NCBI RefSeq assembly: GCF_030272705.1
Contig: NZ_JARFYM010000032.1
Span: 17,468-81,467, forward strand
Direction: 5' to 3'
Length of the DNA stretch: 64,000 nt
Source of the DNA: Rhizobium mayense
Lineage (GTDB): Bacteria; Pseudomonadota; Alphaproteobacteria; Rhizobiales; Rhizobiaceae
In this document: positions 8,829 to 16,946 of the stretch, piece after piece
Position numbering within the stretch: position 1 is the first letter of the stretch
Layout: every line of letters starts with the position of its first letter
The notes under the pieces: model-generated
The model's input: only the letters and a program-made list of their open reading frames with translations
Told to the model about the DNA's origin: nothing
Database searches by the model: none
Made by a program: the position numbers and the translations under genes

Positions 8829-9718
8829 ACCAAAAACAAACCGCGGGCCTCGATGAGGAAAGCTTTCTTGCCATGGTCAGCGAGCTCCGGCCCGAGCTTC
8901 ATCGCTATTGCGCGCGCTTGACCGGCTCGGTCATCGATGGCGAGGATGTGCTGCAGGAGGCGATCGTAAAGGCCTATCAGACCCTTGGGACCTTGAAGGC
9001 AAAGGAAGCTTTGCGCGCGTGGTTGTTTCGTATCGTCCATAACCGCGCGCTCGACTTTCTGCGCAGTCGCGCTTTAAGGGCTACCGAACCGTTGGAGGCG
9101 GCCTCAGAGATGCCCGATAACGATGCGCCCGATCCTTTGGAGACGCTGATGCGTCAGGAAGCGATTACAACGGCCGTATCGCGGTTCGTCGAACTTCCGA
9201 CGATCCAGCGGAGCGTCGTCGTCTTGAAGGATGTTCTCGACCAATCGCTCGACGACATCGCAGGTCTGCTCGAGATTAGCGTTGATGCGGTGAAGGGCCA
9301 CCTCGCTAGAGGGCGGACCCGGCTGAGGGAGATCAACGCACGGGCGCCGAAACGTTCGGCCAACCGAGCGCACTCGCCGGAAAACCAGCGCTATGTCGAG
9401 CTATTTAACCGGCGTGACTGGGAGAGCCTTCGGGCGCTCCTGGCCGACGACGTCAAACTACATCAGGCCACGCATGCGGTCCGCTCCGGGGCTGATGTAG
9501 GCATGTTCTTCACGATCTATGCGCGGAATTCAGCAATTCACCTTGCCGTTGCATGGCTCGAGGGACAAGAGGTGATCGCCGTGTTCGAAAATGGTCCGGC
9601 GCCAAGGCCGCACCACTTAATGCGGATTGAATGGCGGGACGGGCAGATCGCCTTCATTCGTGACTATCGTTACGTCCCCTACATTCTGGAAAGTGCGGAA
9701 CTGGTTCTCGATGGTTGA
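8825..9718 (+). CDS. ECF sigma factor with C-terminal SnoaL/NTF2-like domain
   Basis: A 297-residue sigma-70 family protein. Region 2 spans about residues 20-85 (YCARLTGSVIDGEDVLQEA and WLFRIVHNRALDFLR) and region 4 about 117-170 (LPTIQRSVVVLKDVL then ISVDAVKGHLARGRTRL). The remaining 110 residues form a SnoaL-like fold (RYVELFNRRDWESLRALLADDV). This architecture is typical of ECF41-like factors, which lack an anti-sigma and are controlled by the fused domain. It overlaps the SDR stop by 4 nt, so the SDR is a likely target or partner. Its stop abuts the convergent channel gene. Confidence 0.9.
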   Translation: MNQKQTAGLDEESFLAMVSELRPELHRYCARLTGSVIDGEDVLQEAIVKAYQTLGTLKAKEALRAWLFRIVHNRALDFLRSRALRATEPLEAASEMPDNDAPDPLETLMRQEAITTAVSRFVELPTIQRSVVVLKDVLDQSLDDIAGLLEISVDAVKGHLARGRTRLREINARAPKRSANRAHSPENQRYVELFNRRDWESLRALLADDVKLHQATHAVRSGADVGMFFTIYARNSAIHLAVAWLEGQEVIAVFENGPAPRPHHLMRIEWRDGQIAFIRDYRYVPYILESAELVLDG

Positions 9719-10069
9719 TTATTCCTCATCGTGCTGGTCTGTCGCGTTCAGCGCCTTCACGGCGACGGCCGCGACGAGCCCAGTCAGCACGATGCCCGCA
9801 AAACCGATCACTAGTGCCAGCACGCGCGCCGAGACATGTTTGGGCGAAAAATCGCCATAGCCAATGGTAAGCCCGGTCACGAAGGTGAAGTAGAGGGCCT
9901 CGTCGAGCCGCCAATCCTCTATGCGCCAAATGACAAGCCCGCATGCAACCATTACCGAGATCACCCCAGACAGGATTGGCCAGACCACACGAAGTTGCTG
10001 GAGGAGCGAGACGAAGAATAGGCGCCTCATCCGCTTCGAGTGTCCCCTATTGCGTTTTGGTGCTGACAC
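9719..10069 (-). CDS. Small two-helix potassium-channel-like protein
   Basis: A 116-residue inner-membrane protein with two hydrophobic helices flanking a pore loop. The loop reads FVTGLTIGYGDFSPKH, containing the K+ selectivity signature T-I-G-Y-G-D. No cytoplasmic RCK or cyclic-nucleotide domain is attached, so it resembles a minimal KcsA-like channel. The GTG start is favoured by AGAGAGG about 9 nt upstream; an ATG 13 codons later is an alternative. It is immediately convergent with the ECF sigma gene. Confidence 0.85.
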   Translation of the reverse strand: MSAPKRNRGHSKRMRRLFFVSLLQQLRVVWPILSGVISVMVACGLVIWRIEDWRLDEALYFTFVTGLTIGYGDFSPKHVSARVLALVIGFAGIVLTGLVAAVAVKALNATDQHDEE

Positions 10070-10221
10070 GACTTTTGACCTCTCTGCGGTTCAGTGTCGG
10101 AGAGCCGTGAAGGGAGGGGCCTTTTGCGGCGGCCAACAGGCGCCAATGTATCCCGCCCATCCTCCACTTGCTGCAGGCAATGGCCTTGCTAGAGCGCGCG
10201 AAACTCTATCGCAGGTCGAGT
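10070..10221. other. Short gap between channel and antiporter genes
   Basis: A 152-bp non-coding interval between two genes in the same direction. No hairpin with a T-run and no conserved frame was seen. It presumably carries the promoter of the channel gene. Confidence 0.4.
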
Positions 10222-11316
10222 TCACTTCACCGCCGGTGGCAAGATATACAGCGTCATGGCAAAGATCGCATACACCATTAACACCAATACGCCGATGAAC
10301 CATGCCGACCGTCCGCTGTTGGTGACGAACATCGCGGTAATGGTCGCAAAGAGCACCATCACCACGGCACCCGGCCAGAACTGCAGGTCCATCGGTGAGG
10401 GGCCGATCAGATAACTCACCAGCACCAAAACGGGTGCGACGAACAACGCGATCTGGGAAGCGCTCCCCAATGCGATACCGACGCTGAGGTCGAGCCGGTT
10501 CTTGCGCGCGCCGGAAAATGCCGAAGCCATTTCCGCGGCGGCGCCAACCAGTGCGACGACGATGAAACCGACAAAGGCGGCCGTCATTCCGAAAGCTTCG
10601 GCTGCCTTTTGCACGGATTCGACGAAGATCTCACTCACCAGCGCCACGAGTACGGTGACACCGGCAAGTGTGGCCAGTGCCAAACCGATCGGCCACGGCG
10701 CTTCATTTTCTTGATCATGCTCCGCTCCGGCGAAGACCTCACGGTGTGTCCCGAGCGTGAACAACAGCCCCAGTCCGTATCCGATGATGAGCAGAACGGC
10801 CAGGCCGAGGCTCAGTTTTTGGGTGGCTGCAGCAGCCGATGTCGAGTCCATTTCGGCAATCGCCGAAGGCATCAGCAGCGCAACCGTGGCCAGAAAAAGC
10901 AGGCCCGATTGAAGTCGCGCGTTAGCGCGGTTGAACTCCTGCAGGTGGTATTTGAGCCCGCCAAGCAGAAACGAGGCGCCCAGCATGAATAGCGTGTTGG
11001 TTACGATCGCGCCGGCGATGGATGCCTTTACCAACGTATATTGCCCGGCGCCTAGGGCAGCCAATGCGATGACCAGTTCGGTGAGATTTCCCAGGGTGGC
11101 GTTGAGCAGCCCGCCGGCGGCGTCGCCCGTCTTCGCGGCAACGGATTCGGTCGCGTGACTTAGCAAGCCGGCCAGTGGCACAATGGCAAGTACCGACAGG
11201 ACAAATAGCGCGGTATGGGCTTCGGGGGCGAGTGCCGCGGCAACGAAAACCACCGGCACGGCGACCAACAACCAGAGCATAGGGTTGTGGCGAATCTCTT
11301 TCAAAAGGGGGCCCAA
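10222..11316 (-). CDS. Calcium/proton antiporter (CaCA/CAX family)
   Basis: About 364 residues with ten to eleven membrane helices. Both alpha-repeats of the CaCA family are visible: c-1 as LLNATLGNLTELVIALAAL and c-2 as GFIVVALVGAAAEMASAF, each with the acidic transport residue. An acidic loop separates the halves (EHDQENEAP). It exports Ca2+ (possibly other cations) in exchange for H+ at the inner membrane. A frame continues upstream to 11403, but a TTG at 11316 has GGGAG 7 nt before it and starts right at the first homologous residues, so it was preferred. Confidence 0.9.
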   Translation of the reverse strand: MGPLLKEIRHNPMLWLLVAVPVVFVAAALAPEAHTALFVLSVLAIVPLAGLLSHATESVAAKTGDAAGGLLNATLGNLTELVIALAALGAGQYTLVKASIAGAIVTNTLFMLGASFLLGGLKYHLQEFNRANARLQSGLLFLATVALLMPSAIAEMDSTSAAAATQKLSLGLAVLLIIGYGLGLLFTLGTHREVFAGAEHDQENEAPWPIGLALATLAGVTVLVALVSEIFVESVQKAAEAFGMTAAFVGFIVVALVGAAAEMASAFSGARKNRLDLSVGIALGSASQIALFVAPVLVLVSYLIGPSPMDLQFWPGAVVMVLFATITAMFVTNSGRSAWFIGVLVLMVYAIFAMTLYILPPAVK

Positions 11317-11904
11317 TTGTCTACTCCCGTTCGGACGCCAAAATGGCTCGGTCTTCGCCGATGCCAATAACCCACGCCTTACCGATAGGCAGACGTCGGG
11401 CAATCTATTCGTCGTACTGCTCGCGGTGTGGCGAGGGCATCATCATGGATATGTCGAGAGCAATCAGGTCCGCCGATGGATAGCCGAAACTTACGTGGCC
11501 GCCGGATTGATGCTCTGGATTATACCAGCGTTCGCGACGGGATTGCAAACTGCATCGTGTGCAATCTTGTTCAGCCGTTCGGGGTAGCTCGGCGTTCGAA
11601 GCGGCAGCACCGTCGGATGTTTTTTATCCGCTTCCTGTCGATGAGAAGTGCACGGCTAAATTGAATCTACGTGATCACCATGTAGGGATTTCGCGATGTT
11701 CAAAGTCTTGCTCGCTACCGCACTACTGGTGAACGTTGTCGTCCTGCGCAGACACGGTAAGAGGGATGGCGAAGGACGCAAAGGAGACCGGCCGGGCGAT
11801 GGGTTCAAGCGCCCACAGGGTCCTGAAGGCTTCGTCGAATTGACGGGATCGGGCGTGCTGACGTCCACCACCGGGTGAGTGGACCATAGAGACCTACGTC
11901 ACAG
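11317..11904. other. Intergenic region, no clear gene
   Basis: A gap of nearly 600 bp. A 60-codon plus-strand frame at 11696-11878 begins with a hydrophobic stretch and then becomes Gly/Arg/Asp-rich. It lacks a good ribosome site and homology I can recognise, so I did not call it. No repeats or hairpins stood out. Confidence 0.4.
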
Positions 11905-12303
11905 TCAGGCCGCGGTGTTTGCGCGAGCCTGGCTCGCTCGTGGATGGACAATGCAATCGGCCAATTCGTCCAACTCGTTTTGTTCCTCCGCGTGACGCTG
12001 ACCCCAACGGCAAAGTGCCAGGAGCACCGGCTCCAGTGCAAGCCCGAGCTCCGTTGCCGTATATTCCACGCGGGCAGGGACCTCGGCGAAGACCCGGCGC
12101 CCGACGAGCCCATGCTCCTCCATTTCCCGCAATTGCTGGATCAGAACCTTCTGCGTGATGTCGGGCATCATGCGCTTCAGCTCCGAAAGGCGTTTCGGGC
12201 CGTCAAAGACATAGTAGAGAATGACCGGTTTCCAGCGGCCGGCGATGACTTTCAATGCGCGTTCGACCGGCAGTTTCGGCAGTCTCTTCGTCGGATCCGC
12301 CAT
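11905..12303 (-). CDS. HxlR-family transcriptional regulator
   Basis: A 132-residue winged-helix protein. HxlR hallmarks: AGRWKPVILYYVFDGPKRLSEL split over helix 1-2, DITQKVLIQQLREMEEHGLV (recognition helix) and the wing ending VEYTATELG. The start MADPTKR is fixed by CAGGAGG 5-6 nt upstream, discarding a 33-codon extension. HxlR proteins usually sense reactive electrophiles or redox state and repress a neighbouring oxidoreductase; here the divergent MDR gene is 97 bp away and is the likely target. The intergenic space holds the operator. Confidence 0.92.
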   Translation of the reverse strand: MADPTKRLPKLPVERALKVIAGRWKPVILYYVFDGPKRLSELKRMMPDITQKVLIQQLREMEEHGLVGRRVFAEVPARVEYTATELGLALEPVLLALCRWGQRHAEEQNELDELADCIVHPRASQARANTAA

Positions 12304-12400
12304 GGTCACCTCCTGGTGGGTATGGAACGAAAGAGTGTGTATTTTGGCGTGAATTCTATAGCTAAACCGTGCCTCACAGCATTTCAACGTGAGGTCTGCC

Positions 12401-13447
12401 ATGAGAGCCGTTCAATTCAGCCGCTTCGGTCCGCCGGATGTCCTGCAAGTCGCCGAGATCCCCTTGCCGGAGTTGGCGCCGGGTGAGGTGCTGGTGCGGG
12501 TCCACGCGGCCGGCATTAACTATTTCGAAGTGCTGATGCGGGCCGACCGCTACGCCGTGACGCCGGAACTGCCGATGATCCCGGGCGTCGAAGTGGCTGG
12601 CATCGTCGAGCGGATTGGGGTCGGGGGCGATCCGGCGTTGCTTGGCGCTCGCGTCGGTGTTCCGCTATTTGCCCTTGGACGCGCCGGAGGTTATGCGGAG
12701 TTCGTCGCGGTCGACGGCGCTTCCTTGATCAGCCTGCCCGATTGCATCCGCTTTGACGATGCCGTCGCATTAATGGTTCAGGGCTTGACGGCGCTGCACA
12801 TGACGCGGCGCAATCCTGCGAAAGGCAAGCGGGTTCTTGTAACAGCCGCCGCGGGAGGCGTCGGTTCGCTGCTCGTGCAGTTGGCGAAGCGTGAAGGCGC
12901 CCGCCAGGTGATCGCCGCGGCCAGCACGAGGGAGAAACGGGAATTCGCACTTTCGCTGGGCGCCGATCTGGCGATCGACTACGGCGAAGCGGATTGGGCC
13001 GATGCCGTCAGGGCGCAAACCGATGGGTTCGGCGTCGATCTCCTGTACGACACCGTCGGCGGCGCGGTGACGAAGGCGGCTTTGCGAGCGCTCGCCCTGG
13101 CTGGCGGATTGGTCTTCGCCGCCCTCGGTCGTTTCGATCTCGGCAAGAGCGACATGGATCAATTGTTTCAGCGGAACCAGTCGCTAACAGGGTTTTCTCT
13201 ATTGCCCCTGCTTTCACCGGAAAACGTCAGGGCCGACCTTGCAAAGCTTTATGAACTCGCTGCCAGCGGTCAAATCAGCGTCTCGCAAGGCGGACAATTT
13301 CCGTTTCACGAGGCCTGGCGTGCGCACCAGGCGTTCGAAGATCGCGCCGTTGGCGGAAAGGTCGTGTTGGTGCCCCGAGGAACCGGTTGCCGCATGAGGA
13401 CCGCTCGATTCCCGGCAAGGCTATTGGCCGTCACGATACCAGCGTAG
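12401..13447 (+). CDS. Zinc-independent MDR-family NAD(P)H:quinone oxidoreductase-like protein
   Basis: About 348 residues of the quinone oxidoreductase branch of medium-chain dehydrogenases. It has a GroES-like N-domain (RVHAAGINYFEVLMR, PGVEVAGIVERIG) and a nucleotide-binding domain with VTAAAGGVGSLLVQLAK near residue 150. Zinc-ligand cysteines are absent. TGAGG lies before the ATG at 12401. It is divergent from an HxlR regulator, a common pairing in electrophile/quinone stress. The frame runs about 20 residues beyond the usual GGKVVLVP ending and overlaps the convergent DDAH-like gene by 27 nt. Confidence 0.9.
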   Translation: MRAVQFSRFGPPDVLQVAEIPLPELAPGEVLVRVHAAGINYFEVLMRADRYAVTPELPMIPGVEVAGIVERIGVGGDPALLGARVGVPLFALGRAGGYAEFVAVDGASLISLPDCIRFDDAVALMVQGLTALHMTRRNPAKGKRVLVTAAAGGVGSLLVQLAKREGARQVIAAASTREKREFALSLGADLAIDYGEADWADAVRAQTDGFGVDLLYDTVGGAVTKAALRALALAGGLVFAALGRFDLGKSDMDQLFQRNQSLTGFSLLPLLSPENVRADLAKLYELAASGQISVSQGGQFPFHEAWRAHQAFEDRAVGGKVVLVPRGTGCRMRTARFPARLLAVTIPA

Positions 13448-14224
13448 CGACAGGCAAGAGAGACCTGCATCGATCCTGCCGATTTCCGCGGTCTTCATCG
13501 GGACGATCCTGTAACCGAGCTTATCGAGAATTTCGAGCGTACGCGGGTAATCGGAAGGCACCATGAGGACGTCATTGACACGCAGCGCATTCGCAGCCGG
13601 CTCTTCGCCTTCCGGAATAATGATCTGCTTGAAGTTCTTAAAGACGCCGGAGCGTGCAAGACGGGCCGTCGCGAGCACCGTTTCTTCGTCCAGCAACGAG
13701 CAGTCCGTTTTAAAATGAAGCACGCCTTCCGGCGTCATAACTAATTCGGCTTTGCGGCCGAGCTTGTCGATGCAACCGGCGAGAGCCTCGGCGCCCGCCT
13801 TGTCGGTTCGTGCCGAAAGGCCGATCATGACGCTCTTCGGCGTTGTCAGAACATCGCCGCCGTCCACGTATCCATGACCTGGGAGATCGAGGACGGTGTC
13901 GAACATGTCGCGCAAGGCGGGTGCGATTGCCGTTGCTTCGCCAGTGCGGCTTGCCGCACCCGGCCGAAGCAGGATCGCACCTTCGGTGAACACGAGTGCG
14001 GGATCCTCGACGAAGATAGAATCCGGGAAGGCCTCGAGCGTGGGCAGGATGGTCACCTCAACGCTGGCTTCGCGCATCGCGGCGATGTAACCATCATGCT
14101 CCGCTTTCACGCCCTCATAAGTCGGGCTGGCATGGTCGCCGGCACGCAGGCCGTCGACAACCGACCGCGATGGCTCGCGAACGATCGCGGAGTTGAAATG
14201 ATAAACTGATTTGGGTGAAGCCAT
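13421..14224 (-). CDS. Dimethylarginine dimethylaminohydrolase-like amidinotransferase-fold enzyme
   Basis: A 267-residue pentein-fold hydrolase matching bacterial DDAH in length. Catalytic elements seen: FVEDPALVF (Asp/Glu near 73), GYVDGGDVL (119-126), His170 in GVLHFKTDC, and the nucleophile Cys257 in DAGLSCLSLRW close to the C-terminus. It should cleave methylated arginines to citrulline and methylamines, or a related guanidine substrate. The ATG at 14224 is preferred to the TTG two codons upstream. Neighbouring same-strand genes include an alpha/beta hydrolase 31 nt upstream, possibly co-transcribed. Confidence 0.85.
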   Translation of the reverse strand: MASPKSVYHFNSAIVREPSRSVVDGLRAGDHASPTYEGVKAEHDGYIAAMREASVEVTILPTLEAFPDSIFVEDPALVFTEGAILLRPGAASRTGEATAIAPALRDMFDTVLDLPGHGYVDGGDVLTTPKSVMIGLSARTDKAGAEALAGCIDKLGRKAELVMTPEGVLHFKTDCSLLDEETVLATARLARSGVFKNFKQIIIPEGEEPAANALRVNDVLMVPSDYPRTLEILDKLGYRIVPMKTAEIGRIDAGLSCLSLRWYRDGQ

Positions 14225-14255
14225 TTCCAACTACCTTTTTTGCCGTTCAGCGCTT

Positions 14256-15107
14256 TTATCGTGATTGTCCGTGGTTGTCGAAATGCGCGTCACGAGCAAA
14301 CTGATATAACTCGCTGTTGAACCTACCAGGATTCTCCAGAAACGGTGCATGCCCGGCCGCGGCATACCACGATGCTGTCGCCCTTGGGCAGGATGCCAGA
14401 AGGTGCCGCCCCATGGCCGGCAGGATTACCGTGTCCTCTTCGCCTTGCGTCATAAGGACAGGAAGTGCAAGTGCGGTTAGCACATCGTCGGAATCGATCT
14501 CGCGGGCGAGCAGAGCAGCCCGAATCTTCGCCGGCACGGTCATGTTCCAGCAAATTGCCGTCTCGAGCAGCTCGGAAGGCAATTGCGAATAGGTGCAGCC
14601 GCGTACGAAATTGCGGATTGCTTCGATGTTGGTGGGCAAGTCGTCGCTCGTGGCGCCAATGACATGGTCGAGAAAGCCCGGGCCTATCAGGGTGCCGAGC
14701 GCCGCCTTGTTCATGGTGGTCGCCGCGCCCACGAAATTGATGCCTGAAATACGGCCAGGTCCATGGGCGCGAAGATAGTCGCAGATGATGTAGCCGGCAT
14801 AGGACCAGCCCACGAGAACCGGACTTGCAAGGTTGAGCTGATCTATGACGGCGGCGATATCGTCTGCCCAGAGCTGCGGATCGGTATAATGCGCCGCTTC
14901 AAGCGGGGCGTCCGACATGCCGTGACCGCGCAGGTCCATGGCTACCAGGCGAAAATCCTCGGCAAGCGCGCTTTCGTATTGGCTTTTCCAACATAGGTGG
15001 TTCTGTGACCATCCGTGGATGAAAAAGATCGTCGGCGCGTCTTCTTTGCCCCACTCGCGAACATGCAGGCGCAATCCTGCGCCGCCGGTTACAGTATGAA
15101 TCCTCAT
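14256..15107 (-). CDS. Alpha/beta hydrolase
   Basis: A 283-residue single-domain alpha/beta hydrolase. The oxyanion region is FFIHGWSQN (28-36), the nucleophile elbow G-W-S-Y-A-G has Ser102, MDLRGHGMSD is conserved, an acidic residue sits in QGEEDTVI, and the catalytic His is in AAGHAPFLENP. Haloperoxidase/esterase-type sequence; there is no signal peptide, so it is cytoplasmic. GGGAGG lies 7 nt before the ATG. It lies between the SARP-hydrolase regulator (upstream, same strand) and the DDAH-like gene (downstream), and may be a target of that regulator. Confidence 0.9.
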   Translation of the reverse strand: MRIHTVTGGAGLRLHVREWGKEDAPTIFFIHGWSQNHLCWKSQYESALAEDFRLVAMDLRGHGMSDAPLEAAHYTDPQLWADDIAAVIDQLNLASPVLVGWSYAGYIICDYLRAHGPGRISGINFVGAATTMNKAALGTLIGPGFLDHVIGATSDDLPTNIEAIRNFVRGCTYSQLPSELLETAICWNMTVPAKIRAALLAREIDSDDVLTALALPVLMTQGEEDTVILPAMGRHLLASCPRATASWYAAAGHAPFLENPGRFNSELYQFARDAHFDNHGQSR

Positions 15108-15230
15108 CGTCGTGCCTCCCTGTGAGCGTCGAATTCAGCAGTAAGCATCCTATTTTGCACGCGTGAGAAAGAGTGTGGGAGCGAGCGTTGAAAATGCCGA
15201 CCCAATCGTTGAAAGAGTGCAGCTAACAGG

Positions 15231-16838
15231 TCAAGGCACCCTAACCTGCACCTCCGCCGTTTCGGCGACGAATCGCCTCACTTCGCGAACAAACTGCCGG
15301 AAAGCGGGCTCTTCGGCGAGGAGAATGTGATTGGCGCTGTCGAGATCGACAAATCGAGCCCCAGGGATTCCGGCTGCAAACTCCCTTCCGGACTGAAAGG
15401 GTACGACAGCATCTTGCCTGGCATGCAAGACGAGCGTCGGAACCGTCACTTGCGACAGGACGTCCGAAACGTCGATCTCCCCGAATGCTTCGTGCAGGCG
15501 ACCGGCGTTGCCAGGCGACACCGAAATGCGCTGCAATTCGTCAAACCAATCCATCTGAACCTGGCTCGCCCCCGGAATGAACATTGCCGTGAACAGATGC
15601 CGAAACACCGGATTGTTCTGGCCCCAGCCTTCCCGGATCAGCGCGGTCATCGCCTCATGCGTGGCGACTTCATGGCTGTCGCTTCGCTTGCGCCACCCCT
15701 TTACAAATCCGCCGTATAGGATGAGCCCTGAGAGCCGTTCAGGATGTCGGACGGCATAGGCGACCGAGACGGCGCAGCTTTGCGATACGCCGAGAAGTGT
15801 GAATCGGTCGAGGCCCGCCGCATCGACCACGCTCTCCAGGTCCGCGATCATCGCCGAAAACGAGAGATCTTCGGCGACCCAGTCCGAGAGACCGTTGCAA
15901 CGTTCGTCGTAACGTACGAGCATCGTTTTTTCCGAAAGGGCGTCGATCCAATGCCTCCACACCGGGCTTTCCCAATCATGCTGGAGGTGCGACATCCAAT
16001 GTGCTGCGCGCACAACCGGCGACCCGTGTCCACACGCCGCGTAGGCAATCGTCACCTGGTCGGCGGTCTTGCAGAAGCGAATATCCTGCGATCTCTTGCC
16101 CGACATCGCAGATGGCAATGGGGCGTCTGTTTCAGAGGTGTGGGAGTTGGATCCTGATCCCGGCGCTGAAAGTCCAAGCGACGCGTATGCAGTATCGCGA
16201 CGAAACTGCACCGGCCCGGCCGCGGAGGTTGAAGGCTCCTTCCGCTGCTCGGGCGGGTCGGCGTCGGCTATCTCTTCGATAAGCCTGTCGAGCACCATGG
16301 AATGTACATGCATTCGCTCGGGACTGTCGCGAAGGCGTCGGATGAGGGCGCGTAGGATCGCCGCGTGCAGCCGAAGTGCTCTGTCTCGGTGATATAGGCG
16401 CCACGCTTCGAAGTTCGGGCAGTGCGGCAGGCATAGGCCTTCGAGAAATTCACCGCGAAATGTCGTCGCCAGCGACTCTAATGTCTCCGTATCCAGGACG
16501 TCGAGGTCAGCGGGTGGAAGGGAAACCATGCCCTTGAAGTCTACGCTGATTGTCTGGGGGCTGAGATGAACGGAATTGTGGTCCGCATGCAGACGCTCAT
16601 GACCTTCCGCATTTACGATTGGCCTGAGTTTGTGAAGGCTCCACCTCAAGGAAGCCCGAGGGTCGTCCGGAACTTCCCAGAACATCTTGCAAAGGTGGTC
16701 GCGACGCTGGGGTCTTCCGATGACGGCCAGATAACCGAGAAGGGCGCGGGTCTTCTTCGACTGCGGCAGAGGCACAAGCCGTCCCTGCTGCCTGACATTG
16801 AGTTCGCCCAAGACCTCGATCGTTAGCTGGTCGACCAT
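15231..16838 (-). CDS. SARP/BTAD-type DNA-binding domain fused to an alpha/beta hydrolase
   Basis: A 535-residue two-part protein. Residues 1-100 resemble the OmpR-like winged helix of SARP activators (LTIEVLGELNVRQQG, KKTRALLGYLAV, RASLRWSLHKLR). Residues 100-200 look like a shortened bacterial transcriptional activator (BTAD) helical region (FEAWRLYHRDRALRLHAAIL). After a low-complexity linker, residues 255-530 are an alpha/beta hydrolase with nucleophile Ser352 in LLGVSQSCA, Asp near HARQDAVVPF, and His in DSANHILLAE. This suggests a regulator whose hydrolase domain senses or turns over a small ligand. It is upstream of, and in line with, another hydrolase gene. Confidence 0.85.
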   Translation of the reverse strand: MVDQLTIEVLGELNVRQQGRLVPLPQSKKTRALLGYLAVIGRPQRRDHLCKMFWEVPDDPRASLRWSLHKLRPIVNAEGHERLHADHNSVHLSPQTISVDFKGMVSLPPADLDVLDTETLESLATTFRGEFLEGLCLPHCPNFEAWRLYHRDRALRLHAAILRALIRRLRDSPERMHVHSMVLDRLIEEIADADPPEQRKEPSTSAAGPVQFRRDTAYASLGLSAPGSGSNSHTSETDAPLPSAMSGKRSQDIRFCKTADQVTIAYAACGHGSPVVRAAHWMSHLQHDWESPVWRHWIDALSEKTMLVRYDERCNGLSDWVAEDLSFSAMIADLESVVDAAGLDRFTLLGVSQSCAVSVAYAVRHPERLSGLILYGGFVKGWRKRSDSHEVATHEAMTALIREGWGQNNPVFRHLFTAMFIPGASQVQMDWFDELQRISVSPGNAGRLHEAFGEIDVSDVLSQVTVPTLVLHARQDAVVPFQSGREFAAGIPGARFVDLDSANHILLAEEPAFRQFVREVRRFVAETAEVQVRVP

Positions 16839-16946
16839 GATACACCGACTTGACGGTAGTCTTCGGTCAACAGCTTAGAACAATGCGGTTCAAAGTGAAA
16901 TCAGCCCGGTTGCCGCCAGATGATCAACGGCAGGGCCCTAACGCTC

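Noticed and set aside
11696..11878. 60-codon plus frame beginning MFKVLLATALLVNVVVL
   Set aside because: It has a hydrophobic start, but the remainder is low-complexity Gly/Arg/Asp; no good Shine-Dalgarno and no family.
15906..15922. GTAACGTACGA match resembling the 17-bp element
   Set aside because: It lies inside the SARP-hydrolase coding sequence, lacks the TTTAC part and ends GA instead of TT, so it is likely chance.
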